Shown piece by piece: positions 14,402 through 26,114 of a stretch of DNA of 64,000 nucleotides. Origin of the DNA: Spirometra erinaceieuropaei. Its lineage: Eukaryota > Platyhelminthes > Cestoda > Diphyllobothriidea > Diphyllobothriidae. Position numbers and translations under genes: made by a program. The stretch covers positions 1,014,406 through 1,078,405 of the forward strand of contig CACRXP010000010.1 of the NCBI GenBank assembly GCA_902702965.1. Direction: 5' to 3'. The notes beneath the pieces were generated by a model. The model saw only the letters and a list, made by a program, of their open reading frames with translations. It ran no database searches and had not been told where the DNA came from. The first letter of the stretch is position 1. Each line of letters opens with the position of its first letter.

Positions 14402-14898
14402 CTTAATGAGGGTTAGAGTTAGGCTTAGGATTAAGTTTTAGGGTTAGGGTTTGCGTTTTGGGGTTAGGGTTTTAGGGTAAGTTTTTGGTGTTAAAATTAG
14501 GGTTAGGTTTTAGGATTATGGTTAGGTTTAGGTTTAATGTTTAATGTTAGGTTTAGCGTTTGGGATTAAGGTTAGGATTTTTGGGTTAGGGTTATGTTTC
14601 AGGGTTAAGATTATTGTTAGGTTTTTACGGTTAGACTTAGAGTTAAATTTTAGGGTTGAGGTTAGAGTCTAGGGTTAAGGTTAGGGTTAGGTTTTTGGGT
14701 TAAGTTTAGAGCTAGGGGTTAAGGTTAGGTTTACTATTTTTGGGTTAGAGTTAGGGTTCTAGGGTTACGTTTAGAGTTTGATTTTAGGGTTAAGGTTTAT
14801 GGTGGGGTTTAGGGGTAGGTTTACGTCTCTAGGTATATGGTATTTGGTGTCTAGGTTAAGGCTTTACGGTTAGAGTTGAGGTTTTAATGTTAGGTTTG
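14402..14898 (+). repeat. Degenerate interstitial telomere-like (TTAGGG) block
   Basis: About 500 bp are dominated by TTAGGG, TTTAGGG, GGTTAGG and close variants, including several runs such as GGGTTAGGGTT. Many units are mutated, so this is an old array and not a live chromosome end. TTAGGG is the usual telomere unit of flatworms and most animals. Ordinary sequence continues on both sides, which makes it interstitial. Confidence 0.9.
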
Positions 14899-15930
14899 CT
14901 CCCCCATTCTGGGCTGCGAACTGCGATCTGACCGAAAGCATTTTGCTTATTGGCTCTCCAGTGTCAGACGCTACATGACTCATTCTTGCTATTTTTGTCA
15001 AACGCAGTTTGCGAATGCTCGTAGGAAGATCAACAATGGAGCTGCAGGTAGGTAAACATTTGCACAGAAGAAGGAGCGATATCCGGGGCGAGTTCATTCG
15101 TCCGACGTTTCGGATTATCACTCTAACCCATTATCAGAGATGGTTTCAGATAAGGATGTTGGGGCGTAACGCACCACGAATCTGAATAACTTGTTTAGGA
15201 GGATCAAAATTACTTAAGGCGCGGACCCAGGATGTGGACGGTGTGATCGTATGTCGTTGAAGATGCCGGTGTCCTCTGTTCTCACAACCGCTGACGTCTC
15301 CCCCGCAGTGGACACCCGCACAGCCTTTCGCTCCCTCTCGTTTCACGTTATCACCATACACGACCCTCCTTCCCCACAGTTGCCCACAGCGCTGCACTCC
15401 CCACCCGTGGTCTACCAGACATGGTGGAAGACGCCCTACTCCAGATAGATTAATTGTATATGTAAAACACCCCTTTCTTGTATTATTGCATCCTTCTTAC
15501 GTCCTGACCCCCTTCGTTACCTCCTACATAGTTTGTATACACTTACCCTTTCTTCTTGTGATATCCGTGTACATGTATTTGGCGTGGTGCTTATCAACTC
15601 TGCCTAATACTCCTGTGCTCCAGAAATGACCCCAGGTGCGCTACTTAATTGCGCGTGTGGGACCCGCAACGTCGTCGGTCGCTACAGCGGCACAAGGAGC
15701 CCAGTATCTACAGGATGCGGTTGTCATGCCAGCAGACGCCTATCATAATTAGCAACAACCGCACTCATCGCTGGGGGTCGTATTTGATGCGATGATGACT
15801 TGTTAGTCCTCACCCGAGTCGTTACTGGCCGTGATTTCATCATCATTGTTGATTCTTGGCCTAATAACGACTCAGTAGTTTGACTCACTGTCAATGAAAC
15901 TGTTGGTCGCTCACGCCCTCCACATGTGAC
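14899..15930. other. Unassigned sequence flanking telomere-like block
   Basis: Frames at 14870-15121 and 15146-15397 (minus) and 15251-15448 (+) overlap one another, and none has a recognisable domain. The sequence is less AT-rich than its surroundings, and it lies just downstream, on the minus strand, of the Penelope-like fragment at 15.9-16.4 kb. It may be the 3' untranslated part of that element. Confidence 0.4.
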
Positions 15931-15939
15931 CACTTTCTC

Positions 15940-16390
15940 TGCTCGGGCGAAGTCTCCCCACAGAAAATGGTGGCGGAAGGTTATCGCGCTCGCTAACTCA
16001 ATGCGGGCCGAAGAACCATGACTCAAGCATTTCGCGGCTCACGCGGTTGTCGTCTCTTGCGAGAATGTCGACCTCGTCAAACCTGAAGGTGTAGCCGGGT
16101 CTCGCCAAATGGTCTGCGACCTGAGAGCTAACGTCATTTCACTGCTGCCGCATGTTCGGTCGATCGCGTCCGGAGTAAGTTCCTAGGTTTTTCCACGTAG
16201 TTGTTTATTTTGAAACTGGATTCGACAGGCGACTCCAGACGTTTCTTGTCGTGACAGCAGGTCTTCTGACTTCATTACTCGGTGCCTGATAGTTCCTTCT
16301 GTCCAGTGCGCAACGCCAGCTACAAGTGATGTGAGAAGGCGACTGACGGCTTCCGAGATTTTCTTCACGCAGGGAAGCGTTCGCCAAGAT
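15940..16390 (-). pseudogene. Penelope-like retroelement GIY-YIG endonuclease fragment, broken
   Basis: Read on the minus strand across at least two frames, this gives a recognisable GIY-YIG domain tail. It starts with a segment ending near SGVACRIQFQ, then NYVEKPRNLLRTRSTEHAAAV, interrupted by stops, then after a frame change a segment with HLARPGYTFRF, DEVDILARDDNRVSRE and LESWFFGPH. Reverse transcriptases with a C-terminal GIY-YIG nuclease are the hallmark of Penelope-like elements, where the nuclease nicks target DNA for integration. Stops and shifts show it is dead. No reverse transcriptase domain was found beside it. The family call comes from motif recognition; the exact lineage is not determined. 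Confidence 0.72.
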
Positions 16391-16720
16391 TTGGGGCCGG
16401 TCGGACGGGGTCTGTCATCTTACCTGCGCATACATCGGCTGACTAAGTTGCGCGGGTAACCATTAGCTCTAAGGACCCGTTGATGGGACTATAATTCAGC
16501 ATCCTTGTCTTCCGATTAACTGTAGTGCGCCTCAACACATCGATATAGCGTCCGTACGCAACTGCATTTGTGGCTGAGTAGCAGATTGCTGTTGAAGCTC
16601 AGTACCGGCGTCGTATTAGTCGCTTTCCTGAATACCAGTCCTAGAGGTCGCATCTTCTTCCTCTGAACAGCTTCTTAAAACTGACCTTTCCGTTTATGGG
16701 CAAAAATCTGTTCGATAACC

Positions 16721-17245
16721 ATGCGAACAGCAAAGACACAAGCAATTTCAAACGTCGGGATCACTGTCCTTAGGTTACATTTTAAAAGTGCTTTCGGACG
16801 ACATATCGCTGGCGGACGTCACAGTGTTTTGCAAAAGACTTTTCTATGTAAAAGAGATGCTCGTCCACTTACCACTTTTAAAGGTATGGCGCATTTGGTT
16901 TCACCACAGAACAGAGTGCTGGTATGTAATGCAAACAACAGAAGGTTTTCAGCTAGCTCAGCCATCAGAAGTAGGCGCACTGAATTTCACACGCCTTCGC
17001 CTTGTCCCAGTTTGCTTGTCCCAATCCCGCTCAAAGGATGCGAAGCCGGCACAACTAAAGTTTCGTCGCTAGGCGACAACAAGTACAGACCACTTGTTGC
17101 ATTCGCGAAACCATCGGAACCTGGGAAAATGTTAACTGTCGGTGATGGCAGCCCTGAGACTGTCGTCGAGTGCAGAGAATGCGACGGTTCAAAGTGCTTG
17201 ACCTGCGGTTCTCAAAAGTACGGTTTCTACTCGGGCAGTTGCTGA
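16721..17245 (+). CDS. Unrecognised open frame of 174 codons, doubtful gene
   Basis: An uninterrupted frame of 174 codons from an ATG, long for this AT-rich setting. Near its C-terminus (about residues 151-166) it has two CxxC pairs in the arrangement C-x2-C-x5-C-x2-C (CRECDGSKCLTC), which could bind zinc. A second frame of 94 codons (16788-17072) overlaps it, so the openness may reflect base composition. It lies directly next to a Penelope-like fragment on the other strand, so it may be a retroelement remnant. No family is assigned and no splice sites were convincing. Confidence 0.25.
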   Translation: MRTAKTQAISNVGITVLRLHFKSAFGRHIAGGRHSVLQKTFLCKRDARPLTTFKGMAHLVSPQNRVLVCNANNRRFSASSAIRSRRTEFHTPSPCPSLLVPIPLKGCEAGTTKVSSLGDNKYRPLVAFAKPSEPGKMLTVGDGSPETVVECRECDGSKCLTCGSQKYGFYSGSC

Positions 17246-18220
17246 AGAGGGCTCAGTCGTATTACTCACAATAAACGTTCCTCCTTGCAAGAGATCAACA
17301 AAACGAAAAGAGTGCCTTAAGACTGGCCGTTCATCAGATACTTACTCAGATTGTGACTCAGCATTGGGGGAAGCCGAAATACTTTAGCATCGTTCAAATT
17401 TAAAATTTTGCATTATCTCTCGGTGAGAGGGCTTAAAACAATAGGAAAGCAGATCGGTAAGGGAAGAGTTGCCGAGATTAGCGTTGAGCCAATACAGTCG
17501 TACTCATAATCAAACACTAAGCAGAAGATTGTCGTTCGAAAACCTAATCTAGGCCGCCCGGTGATTTAAAATGACCCACACTCCTAGTTCAGCGTTTGGA
17601 AAATATTACACTATTGGTTTTGCCACTGAGGACTTTTGTCAAGATACCGGGCTGTAGACATTGACAACCTTTGAATAAGTCAACAAAAAAGATACATCCA
17701 AGCAAACCACAGGAGCCATTTTGCTGGCATGCACAAATAGTCGTTTTCGTAGTATGCTACGGTTTAGGCAACAAACGATGATCATTGAAGGGTAATATAT
17801 AAACATGTGCCTTGTAAAGCCGTTTCTACTTAGTTACCGACCGGTAGGTCTTTGCCATATTCAGAATCATCAGCCTACTTTACCTAGAATCCAACACAGA
17901 AAGGCATGGGAAGTGAGTCTGTGTCAGGGTCGAGGAATCGCCTGTAGGGTTTTAAAGTCAGAGCTGCCGCTCTTACTTCCCCTGTTGCTTTAGCTGCCCT
18001 GTGCGGCTGGTCTCTCCCATTGGATGGCGGGTCCAACATCAGAGTTGCGGAAGCATGCTTGTTGAACCTCCCGTGTTCCAGGACCGACCACAATCCCATG
18101 CAGAAGACTCGAGTCAGGGATGTGTGAAAACATCTCACAGTTGCGTTATACGCCCAACAGTGTGGGCAAAATAGGCGCCTGTGTTATTATTTGGTATTTA
18201 TGTTAAAAAAGTTATGAAAA
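17246..18220. other. Unassigned sequence
   Basis: Nothing recognisable apart from short overlapping frames at 17805-17993 (+) and 17884-18138 (-). Confidence 0.5.
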
Positions 18221-18224
18221 CATT

Positions 18225-19030
18225 TTACGTTAATAAACAAAAATATTATTGCTCGCATTTGGGTCACGCTGTACTAGATGCACGACATTCCAACCGTCGG
18301 ATCTGGTGAGATCTGTAGTATGCTACACAGCAGCGTGGAGTAGGGGCTGTGACTTGCGCATGAACACGTCTGTAATGAAAGAAGACTTGCGAAGCATCTA
18401 CCGTACTCTCTCCTCCTTCGTCACATGGGCCTGGTTTCATGACAGGGTCAAGGAGATTGGAGGCGGTAGAGGTCACAGGTAGCTTGCACGGCGCAAACCC
18501 ACATGTTGGCGTACCACCACTCCTCCCCCTTGGTCCACCACATTCAACTAACCAGAATTTTACACAACGTCAAAAGGAAGGGATGGGACTGCAACGGATC
18601 CCAATTCAGTAGGAGTGACATAAAAGCCATTACCGCCTGACTCTCAGTCCACGAGAACACTCTGAACTGACTGAGAGGCTCGAGTTATTTTACCAGTTGA
18701 CAGCATTCTAAACCACGACTTTTTGTCGCACTGTGGCGGATTCAAGCTCGTCAGATTGTCTATAGTGAGGAATTACGCAATGAGAGTCGGTCTCACTCGT
18801 TCTACTGTTTTCCATACACCAGTCGACTGTCCGATCCGAATGACCGACTGATGGTTGGTCGACAGAGCCAAGAGTCGTACATCTGCGGATGCCAAACACA
18901 CTACCTGGTCCCCTTACGGACACGCCGAGATTTCACGCAAGGGGTAGACTGGTTAAACGCCTGATGTAACAGAGGAGGCGAAGAACAAATTTATCACTTA
19001 CGTAAGGGGTGCCTACGTTGTGTGAAATTG
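18225..19030 (-). repeat. 3' untranslated part of LINE with C2H2 tail, copy 1
   Basis: This stretch lies downstream, on the minus strand, of the finger-bearing LINE coding remnant and is repeated at about 29090-29850. Shared blocks include 'agacttgcga.gcatctacc' (18384 and 29126), a common 'aagagattgg.ggc' type block, and matching sequence around 18700-18950 and 29440-29650. A related A/T-rich end at about 18225-18290 recurs at about 26118-26175. It is best explained as the 3' end of a non-LTR element present in several copies. Confidence 0.65.
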
Positions 19031-19037
19031 GGGGTGT

Positions 19038-21382
19038 TCATATGCGGTGCATGGGTTTAAGGGGAAATCTGTGGTGATGTAGTCTAGTCTGCGATGATTT
19101 ACCGCAGAATTTCATGAATGCGCATATGAACGAATAGGTCCGTGCGACGACCGAATTTGCGAAGGCTATGCGGACGGTTAAGGCGATGAAGACGGTGTAT
19201 GCTTGTGCTCCAGGCACTGGTTGACCTGGAAAGTGCGAAAAGTGAAGGCTGATGCGGCGAGTGTATGTGGAGTTACTTGACACCGGTGTGCCGGTCGCAG
19301 TGCGACGGATTTGCAAGTGGCCGATCACGCCGTTGCGTGAGGTAAATGCGCGATCGCAGTGAGAACAGATGTAGAGCCAGTGGGGAATGGTAATTGGAGT
19401 AATAATGAACAAGGCTGGCATCCGTCACCGCCCTTACGGGTTTGTGGCAGGGGTGATAGAGGTGAAGGAGGTAGACGGCTACGGGACATCGGAAGTGTGA
19501 TAATCGGTGTCGAGGGAGGCTTTTGTCGCGGCAGTAGTGGGGATTGGTTTAGGGGAGACTATGAAGGTAGTCTAGGGGGCCGGCAGTTGGATCGTCTGGC
19601 CGTTGGTGCCCTGGGTTCAGGGATGTCGGACGAGGCCGATCAGCGCGCGGAATGCTCTTTGACGGCGAGGGCATATTTCAAGTGGTCGTATGTTAGCGTT
19701 GCGGGTTAAGGGCATCAGAGACTTGCGAGTTTGTGTTCTGGCTTCTTCAACAGCTATCAAGTTTGGTACATGGATTGCGGCTTCAATCTGCACGCCTATT
19801 CTCCAGGCCGATCTGTTCTGTGCGAGATCTTTCTAGGTTTTTAGGCTAATTTTTAGTCGCTTCAAGAAATTCTTCATAGGGTATTTGAAATGGCAGGTCC
19901 AACCCCCATGTCGGTGAACATTTATAGCGAAATTTCCACATAATAGTCATCTGAGTAGTCGCTCATCTTCGATCATCATGGGGTGGCCGCTTCATCGCAG
20001 TTGCATTCTGAGGATTCCGTCAGTTCCAAAACTTCCGTGTCGGGGATCTCGTCCTGCCACTTCAGATTTAGTCTCCATCGGAGACAATTGAGGTAGAAAT
20101 GACTGAGTTTCGCACTTGTTTCCGCACCACACAGCAGCGTCATCAAAATGTCAGTTTTGTACATCTTAAGTTTGGCGTTGAGGTTGAGACCGTGACGATC
20201 CAGTACGAAGTTTCAAAGCCAGTGGAAGACTTGGCTTGCTATGGAGATCCGCTGAAATACTTTATCGTCCATTTTGATGCTGCGGGAGAGTGTGCTGCCT
20301 AACCAAATAAAGTAGTCCAGGAGTTTCGTTTGAGTACCATTGACGTTGATCCGAGGGAAAGTGTACGCAGCGTTGTTCGGCAGTTGATGCGTGGCCATCG
20401 TTTGTTGACGGTCAGCCTGAATTTGACGCTCCTGTGCATGTCTGCTTCTCTCAGGTTGACCGCGAAGAACAGGTCGTGGACAGTAGTCGTGGGAAGACGC
20501 GTTGGGGCCTGCACGCGCTGGCTAATGAGGAGATGGCCGTCGGTCCCAGGGCGTTCATCACGATAAGTTTCCCTCAGCTTGGCGGAAAATATGAGGCTGA
20601 AGAAGTTGGGGGCAAGTACGCATCCATGCTTCAATTCGTTGGTTACTGAAAATGCTTCTGAGACAGTTCTACTGTCTGTGATGCGTGCTATCATCGCATC
20701 GTGGAGCTGACGCACCACGTGCGCGAATCGTTCAGGACAGCCGAATTTCCGCTTGCTTTTCAAGCGTCCATCGCGATTCCTCCTATTAAAGACTTTCATC
20801 AGGCCCACGAAGGTAATGTAGTGATGGGTCTGCATTTCCTGGCAGTTCACTTGCAAATGGCAGGTTGTGAAAATCAAGCCAGTGCTTTCTCGATGACGTC
20901 AGAATCCAAACGGGTTTTTTTAGCAAATGTCCCTGTTCTAGATGGAAACTGAGGCGGTTGAGGAGGGTACAAGGTAATACCTTCCCTGTGATGTTGAGCA
21001 GTGCGATTTCTCTGTGGGTTTCACAGAGTTTTTTTTCCACTTTTAGATACGAACGACTGTTGCAACCTTGGAATTACTGAGGAACTTGTCTACGACGCTA
21101 AATCTGGAATAAAGTTGAAAGTTTGTATATCGACAGGCGGCTGCCGGGCTTGTAAACTTCGCCCGGAATCGCCTCGGATCCTGCTGCTTTATCGCTGGAG
21201 ATTTGTTGCACGGTTGTGATTATTTCTGGGAGATAAAGCCGATGGCAAAGACGAGGCCTACGTCGATTTTTTCTGCCTTTGGGTGGTCCCTCCAGAAGAA
21301 ATAGCCGGCATTCGCCTCTTTCAGCTAGCCTTGTTAGGAGAATCGGGTCTGGCTGGAAGCAGCGATGTCCACCTTGTAGCAC
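19038..21382 (-). pseudogene. Non-LTR retrotransposon reverse transcriptase with C2H2 finger tail, decayed
   Basis: Minus-strand remnant of one ORF, reading 21382 to 19038. An N-terminal segment contains ISSDKAAGSEAIPGEVYKPG, the region before the RT core. Then ALLNITGKVLPCTLLNRLSF and LEQGHLLKK (21.0 kb); then FVGLMKVFN, FGCPERFAHVVRQLHD and ELKHGCVLAPNFFSLIFSA (20877-20299). The place where the catalytic FADD box is expected reads LFFAVNLRE, so catalysis is lost. Further on come SRSIKMDDKVFQRIS and [20 protein letters not shown]. The tail (19421-19038) has a C2H2 finger (CSHCDRAFTSRNGVIGHLQI) whose last histidine is arginine, followed by a frame-shifted second finger ending HMRIHE. Stops and frameshifts throughout mark it as dead. 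RT copies element RNA into DNA; the fingers presumably bind nucleic acid. Confidence 0.85.
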
Positions 21383-22110
21383 GTCGTTTCCAGAGCGACT
21401 AGCGCAGTCCTACATTCCGGCCTGTTGTTTCTCAGATTATTTAATAGATAACGAACATTTCAGACTGACAGAGTGGTCGGACTCACTCTAGCTACCTATG
21501 AGGTGGGCGGAGGGAATGGTGAGGCGGGTAGCTGTTTTTCCTTGCTGCTGTTTGACCTCGATTTTTGAATCTAGGAGCCACGGTATACCTGCTGATGGCG
21601 TAATTTCGCAGCACTTGTTTGGGGAACCTTTTTAGCTACTTTCCTGACACGGGGTAAGCAGCCCTATTCCGAAATAGGGCGGACTAGGCATCCCAGACGG
21701 CTACCGAACACCACTATGGGTCACCGTTTGCTTGATTGGGATAGCGGTCCAAGTTAGCCTTGGCCGCCTACGGGATTACATGTTACCCTAACTGTAGGAC
21801 TTCTGAAGTGGAGGGGGCAAGGAGGAGGAGAGGGATGGGAGGACGGAGGAAGGAATAAGGACATAATTATCGGGTGAGGCAACGCATAGAAAACCAGATA
21901 GCCTCATCAGGTTTCGCCTGCTGATCAAGGCACTCACCGGCGTGTGACCGCTAGGTAGAGCCTAGGCTCAAGGAGTCACAGAGGAGAATTGGGCGCCAGT
22001 TAAGGACCGCAAGGAACAGTCACCACTTGTATGGTGCGACCTAACACCCATCCACGAGTACCCCTAACTGGATACCCCAACACCCCACACAAGACATAAG
22101 TGCACATGCA
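21383..22110. other. Probable 5' region of the minus-strand LINE; small perfect hairpin
   Basis: No coding frame was recognised. A short hairpin sits at 21661-21680, with eight-base arms starting GCCC and ending GGGC. A purine-rich tract occupies about 21810-21870. Position immediately upstream of the LINE open frame (minus strand) suggests it is that element's 5' leader. This is inference from position. Confidence 0.35.
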
Positions 22111-22117
22111 GCATGGT

Positions 22118-22370
22118 TGCAAGGTCAGTTCTTGTCTTGCACAGAACTCTGCCTACGAATTGGGAGGGCTTAAATCGGCGTCTCAGTAGAAGGAGTTTGT
22201 CGTCTGTCGCTGATGGCACGTGCCTGTGTGTGAGAGATTATGGCGTCTTTTTGATGCTGTACTCGCCTCTGAACTGATCGCCAGTTTCTGACAGTGTGCG
22301 CAGAACTAGAAAAGGCCTGAGCAAAACCCCTGTCACCCCGCAAGTCAGTCCCGCCAGAGGAGAGTAAGTC
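22118..22370. repeat. Dispersed repeat, copy A (related to 26.19-26.44 kb)
   Basis: Aligns by eye in the same orientation with 26190-26440. Both contain 'ggcacgtgc', 'gctgtactc.cc', 'ctgaactgatc', 'ttctgaca.tgtg', 'cctgagcaaa' and 'gccagagga' blocks in the same order. No coding content was seen. It lies between a LINE remnant and a Penelope-like fragment and may belong to the 3' part of an element. Confidence 0.75.
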
Positions 22371-22671
22371 CTAATAAACGAAACTGATTTCGTTTGTTGT
22401 TCACTTCTGATCAACAATTTATGTTAATAAGGCTGCCAATTTATGGAACTTTAGCGTTGTCATTCACTGTTGCTTAATTTTTTCAATGCCAGAGGCCTTG
22501 TTTGCGAACATTTTTTTCGGTTATCCATCATCACGCTAATGCCGTTACCTAGGGAAAAAAATACGAGAAGTTCACAGGGTTAATAAATGCTTCGGGGGTT
22601 ATTAACCCTCATCACCCCCACGACTCCCGCATGACGAGGTTGGCGTGTTGTGGTCATTGGGGCAAGGGGGG

Positions 22672-23420
22672 CTATGGGTGATGTTTGTACGTTGAGTACG
22701 CGGAGTACACACCGCTGACATCATGCAGTTGGGGCGACGTGGAATCATCATCATCTGGGGTTGACGTTGGCCATGGAAGACAGAGCGTCTGTTTCAACGT
22801 CTTCTGACAACATAATGCTGGACTAAATAGCCGTATGGCTACCGACCCGGCTGTAGCCAGCACCCGTTGGCGTAGGCCTTTAGAAAAGTTTGCTGGTGTC
22901 CGGTAGACAATCTGAAAGGTTTCTTTGGCATTGACTCGGTGATTCGTATAGACTAGAATTGTGAGAATAGAAATCGAAATCGATCTGTCCTCATCTCCAT
23001 CTAGCCAGGTCGATATGTGTTCACGTACCCTCTTTTTCAGGCGTCTCGTTGTACGACCAATGCACCTCGCTCCACAGGAGCAAGTAAAGGAGCATATGCA
23101 CATCGATGAGGCCCTGCAACGGGGGTTGTTCCATACCTTATAAACAAGGGGGAGAGACTTCGTGAATAACACGCGTACGTTTGCCGCGGAGAAAGCGCTC
23201 GTGATCGCTGTCCTTAGAAGTCGTCTGACTAGTTCGCTTACTGCGTCCCCTTAAAAAGGCAGTTCCTTCTTTTCAGCAGTTGCCGTGGTAGGTTTTGCGG
23301 TGCGCTCCCCAATACTCCGGCGGATGAATGGTCCCGGATAACCCTTTTAAGAGGTATGTTCCGCAGCAGCTGGAGCTCTGCCTCAATAGTTTCGAGGAAC
23401 AAGTGCGCCGCACTTTAGCT
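22672..23420 (-). pseudogene. Penelope-like element C-terminal region with GIY-YIG domain
   Basis: The open part is 23172-22672. It reads LPLVYKVWNNPRCRASSMCI, then SFTCSCGARCIGRTTRRLKK and RVREHISTWLDG, a typical opening of the GIY-YIG nuclease in Penelope-like elements (the 'CxCGxxYIGRTxRxLxxRVxEH' pattern, here with C for Y). It ends with SVAIRLFSPALCCQKTLKQT and LCLPWP. Further upstream on the minus strand, across a frame change (23200-23400), I can read LLKGYPGPFIRRSIGERTAK and ELPF, which fits the linker between the RT and nuclease. The RT core itself is absent or unrecognisable. This is a different Penelope-like lineage from the fragment at 16 kb. It is truncated and frameshifted, so not active. 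Confidence 0.75.
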
Positions 23421-26110
23421 GCCAACCCCTGGACTAAATTTGGTTTTATATTCAGGGGAACAAGCTGTGAAAGTTGATGTATAGTGACATGCAGGTTTTC
23501 TTTCGACTACCCAACGCTGGATATATCCCACCTCTTGTCTGTCCAGAAGGATATCGGGAAGAACTTTGACTGGCAAGAATTTAACTAAGAAGAAAGAAGG
23601 ACAGATGGAAGACAAAGGACTCACTCATTGGTGACTAGATGCCTTGAAATGAGGATAACTGAAGTGAACTATGGTCTATCAAGAGGTGTTGGGCAAACTC
23701 TTTGGAAATCCGATGGGACAACTAAAGAAGTCTATAAAAGGTAATAAGAGAACACGAGTTGACAAACTCTTGAGGCCTCAGAGTCTTCTGCCTTTTACAT
23801 TTCTTAATCAGATTAAATGTGTTTTTAGATTTCCTGACCTCCTTTTCACACTTCTCAATATCAGAATGCAAGATTTAGTGGGAGTGAACTGGAAGTGAGC
23901 TTCAGAATTTGAACCCATAAATAATGCAATTAGATTTAGTATAGTTTTTATGCAAAGCGCCGGAGAAGGCAAAAGTGCAGCTTTGTAGGATAAAAATGCT
24001 TTCTTTCTCCAACAGAGCTACCTCCCCCCTACCACTGTGCAAATTTTAAAACAAAGTAACCGTTAAAGCATTTCCAAAATGGAAAGCACTAGCCATAAAG
24101 GGACAAACTTAGCGCGTCCGTTTTCAATTTCATGAACTTTCTTCGCGCAATGGCCTGGCTACGTATACAAACTGATAAGTAAATAAATTTATCTACATAC
24201 CAGAAGAAACTAATGGAAGTGACCATCTGTAAATGGTTCGGAAAATTATCTGGCAACGGTAGCGTCAAGGATCCCACCTAACTGTCGGTAGACCATGGAT
24301 CGTGTCATACGGGGACGGTGGTGATGGGGGTTTGACGGGTGGGTTAGTACGTCAGACAGAAAGCTGCCGAAATGCAAGAAAACACAGAAATTGTTTGGAT
24401 TTCTGCCGAAAGTCTTATTGTACGCTTTTGCATGGTAATGGAGCTGAGCACGTGAACTAAAAAGATAAACGAAAACCAAATCTACAACACATAACGGAGT
24501 TTGAGTAGTGGTTGAAGGTCATGGGAAGTAATTGCTGTTGGCAGGGTAATGTCTGCAACGGCCTGCAAATGGATGCCAAGATAAAACCCTATTTGACACG
24601 GTCCACAGTCCACCGACAATTAAGTGGGGCTCTTCACCCTGCCGTTACTAGTTACTAGCAAGGGAGACTGGAATGTGGTCTCTTATGGTTTAGTGACTGT
24701 CACCAGCCGGCAATGCCCAACCCAAACTGTTTTGAACAATTGCCGTGAGATGCTTACAAATTATTCTCTAGGATGGTCTCTTCTAAGGACGAGTAGTACT
24801 CGTACTGTCTATTCACCACCTAATATAACCAAGTATTTTGTTCTAGACAGTAGTGTAGTGTCATTTTTAAAAGGGCCACTCAACGGTGACCCCAGAATTA
24901 AGATATAATCCCCTTCAAAGCAGATGCTTGTAGTACTCTTTTGTAATTTTTTGTGACAACATATTGTCGTTGCTCATCCACACGTTTCGAGATATCATTA
25001 TTGACAATACGCTGCCATAATTTATGTACTTTTTGAAGAGAAATGTACTATCCTTCATGGCTGTTCTGATATTACAACCTTTGAAAACAAAGTCCGTATG
25101 GTCTTAGCGCAATGTCGCAGAGTAATTTTTGACCTCAGTAACTGCGCCTTTTTGATAATAAAATACATTGATTCTTACAATTCCCTTGCCTTTATGAAAC
25201 CCAGATGAAATCTTAACCAATAAAATTTAGTCGCGTAATTTTCTGGGAAAAGCACGCAAGCACCCTGCAGTATAATGCCAACGCGCCAGACGTTCATTGG
25301 TCTATTCTTTACAGCATAGCGGAAATAAACGGTTCCCTTCATCCTTGCCGTTCCTCCTCTAGAGTCTACCCAGGATGTTGGGTAGAGATGGGAATTCGTC
25401 GTCGGGGTGGGTTAATGACAAGTCTTAGCGACAAGGAAACCCGTCCAGCAACCTAGACGGATTAGTGAACGCCATCGCCCGCACGTGTTTTTCGCATATC
25501 ACAGATCTCATTCAACAGATATGGTAGATCATGTGGGCACGGGGACCAATGGCCTATCTGGGCCGAGTGCGAACCTTGGAAGGGACGTTGCCTGTGTTTG
25601 AGATGGTTAAAAGGCCATGACTGAGCATTCCCGTGTCAGTAATATTTGTGGTTAACACGTCTTAGTTTAGTCATCCTGCAGTGTAACATTGGTAACAACA
25701 GAAACTCCTCAGAAATCTGGTGTAACGAGTTGATTAGTGCATACGTTGAAATGTGACGAAACTATTCTCTAGGCAAGAAGAGCACACGATTTACTGTTAC
25801 ACTTTTAGGTGTAAACTTTGAACGATTGCTCTGCCGAAATTTATGAACTTCCTAATATCAGACTAAATACAGTCAGAACCGAACCGGGAAGCATTGATTC
25901 GTAATCTTCCCTGCCTGCTCATTTGGCACTCTTGTTTGAAAGTATACAATGTCACTTCTTAACCGAGTGTACCGCCAAAAACCCCACGAAGAAGTCTGTT
26001 AGCCCATTGATGAGTGAAAACTTCCCACGCTTATGATATGCACCCCGACTGTCTACGCAATAGGTTTCTGGGTGTTTGTCTAGTATCAGCGTCAAAAATC
26101 TGACAAAACC
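23421..26110. other. Unassigned sequence
   Basis: No supported gene. Frames at 23671-23898 (+), 24246-24479 (-) and 24624-24908 (+) have no recognisable domain. Confidence 0.5.
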
Positions 26111-26114
26111 GCCT

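Noticed and set aside
14402..14898. Telomere-like array as a true chromosome end
   Set aside because: Units are heavily mutated and ordinary sequence continues on both sides.
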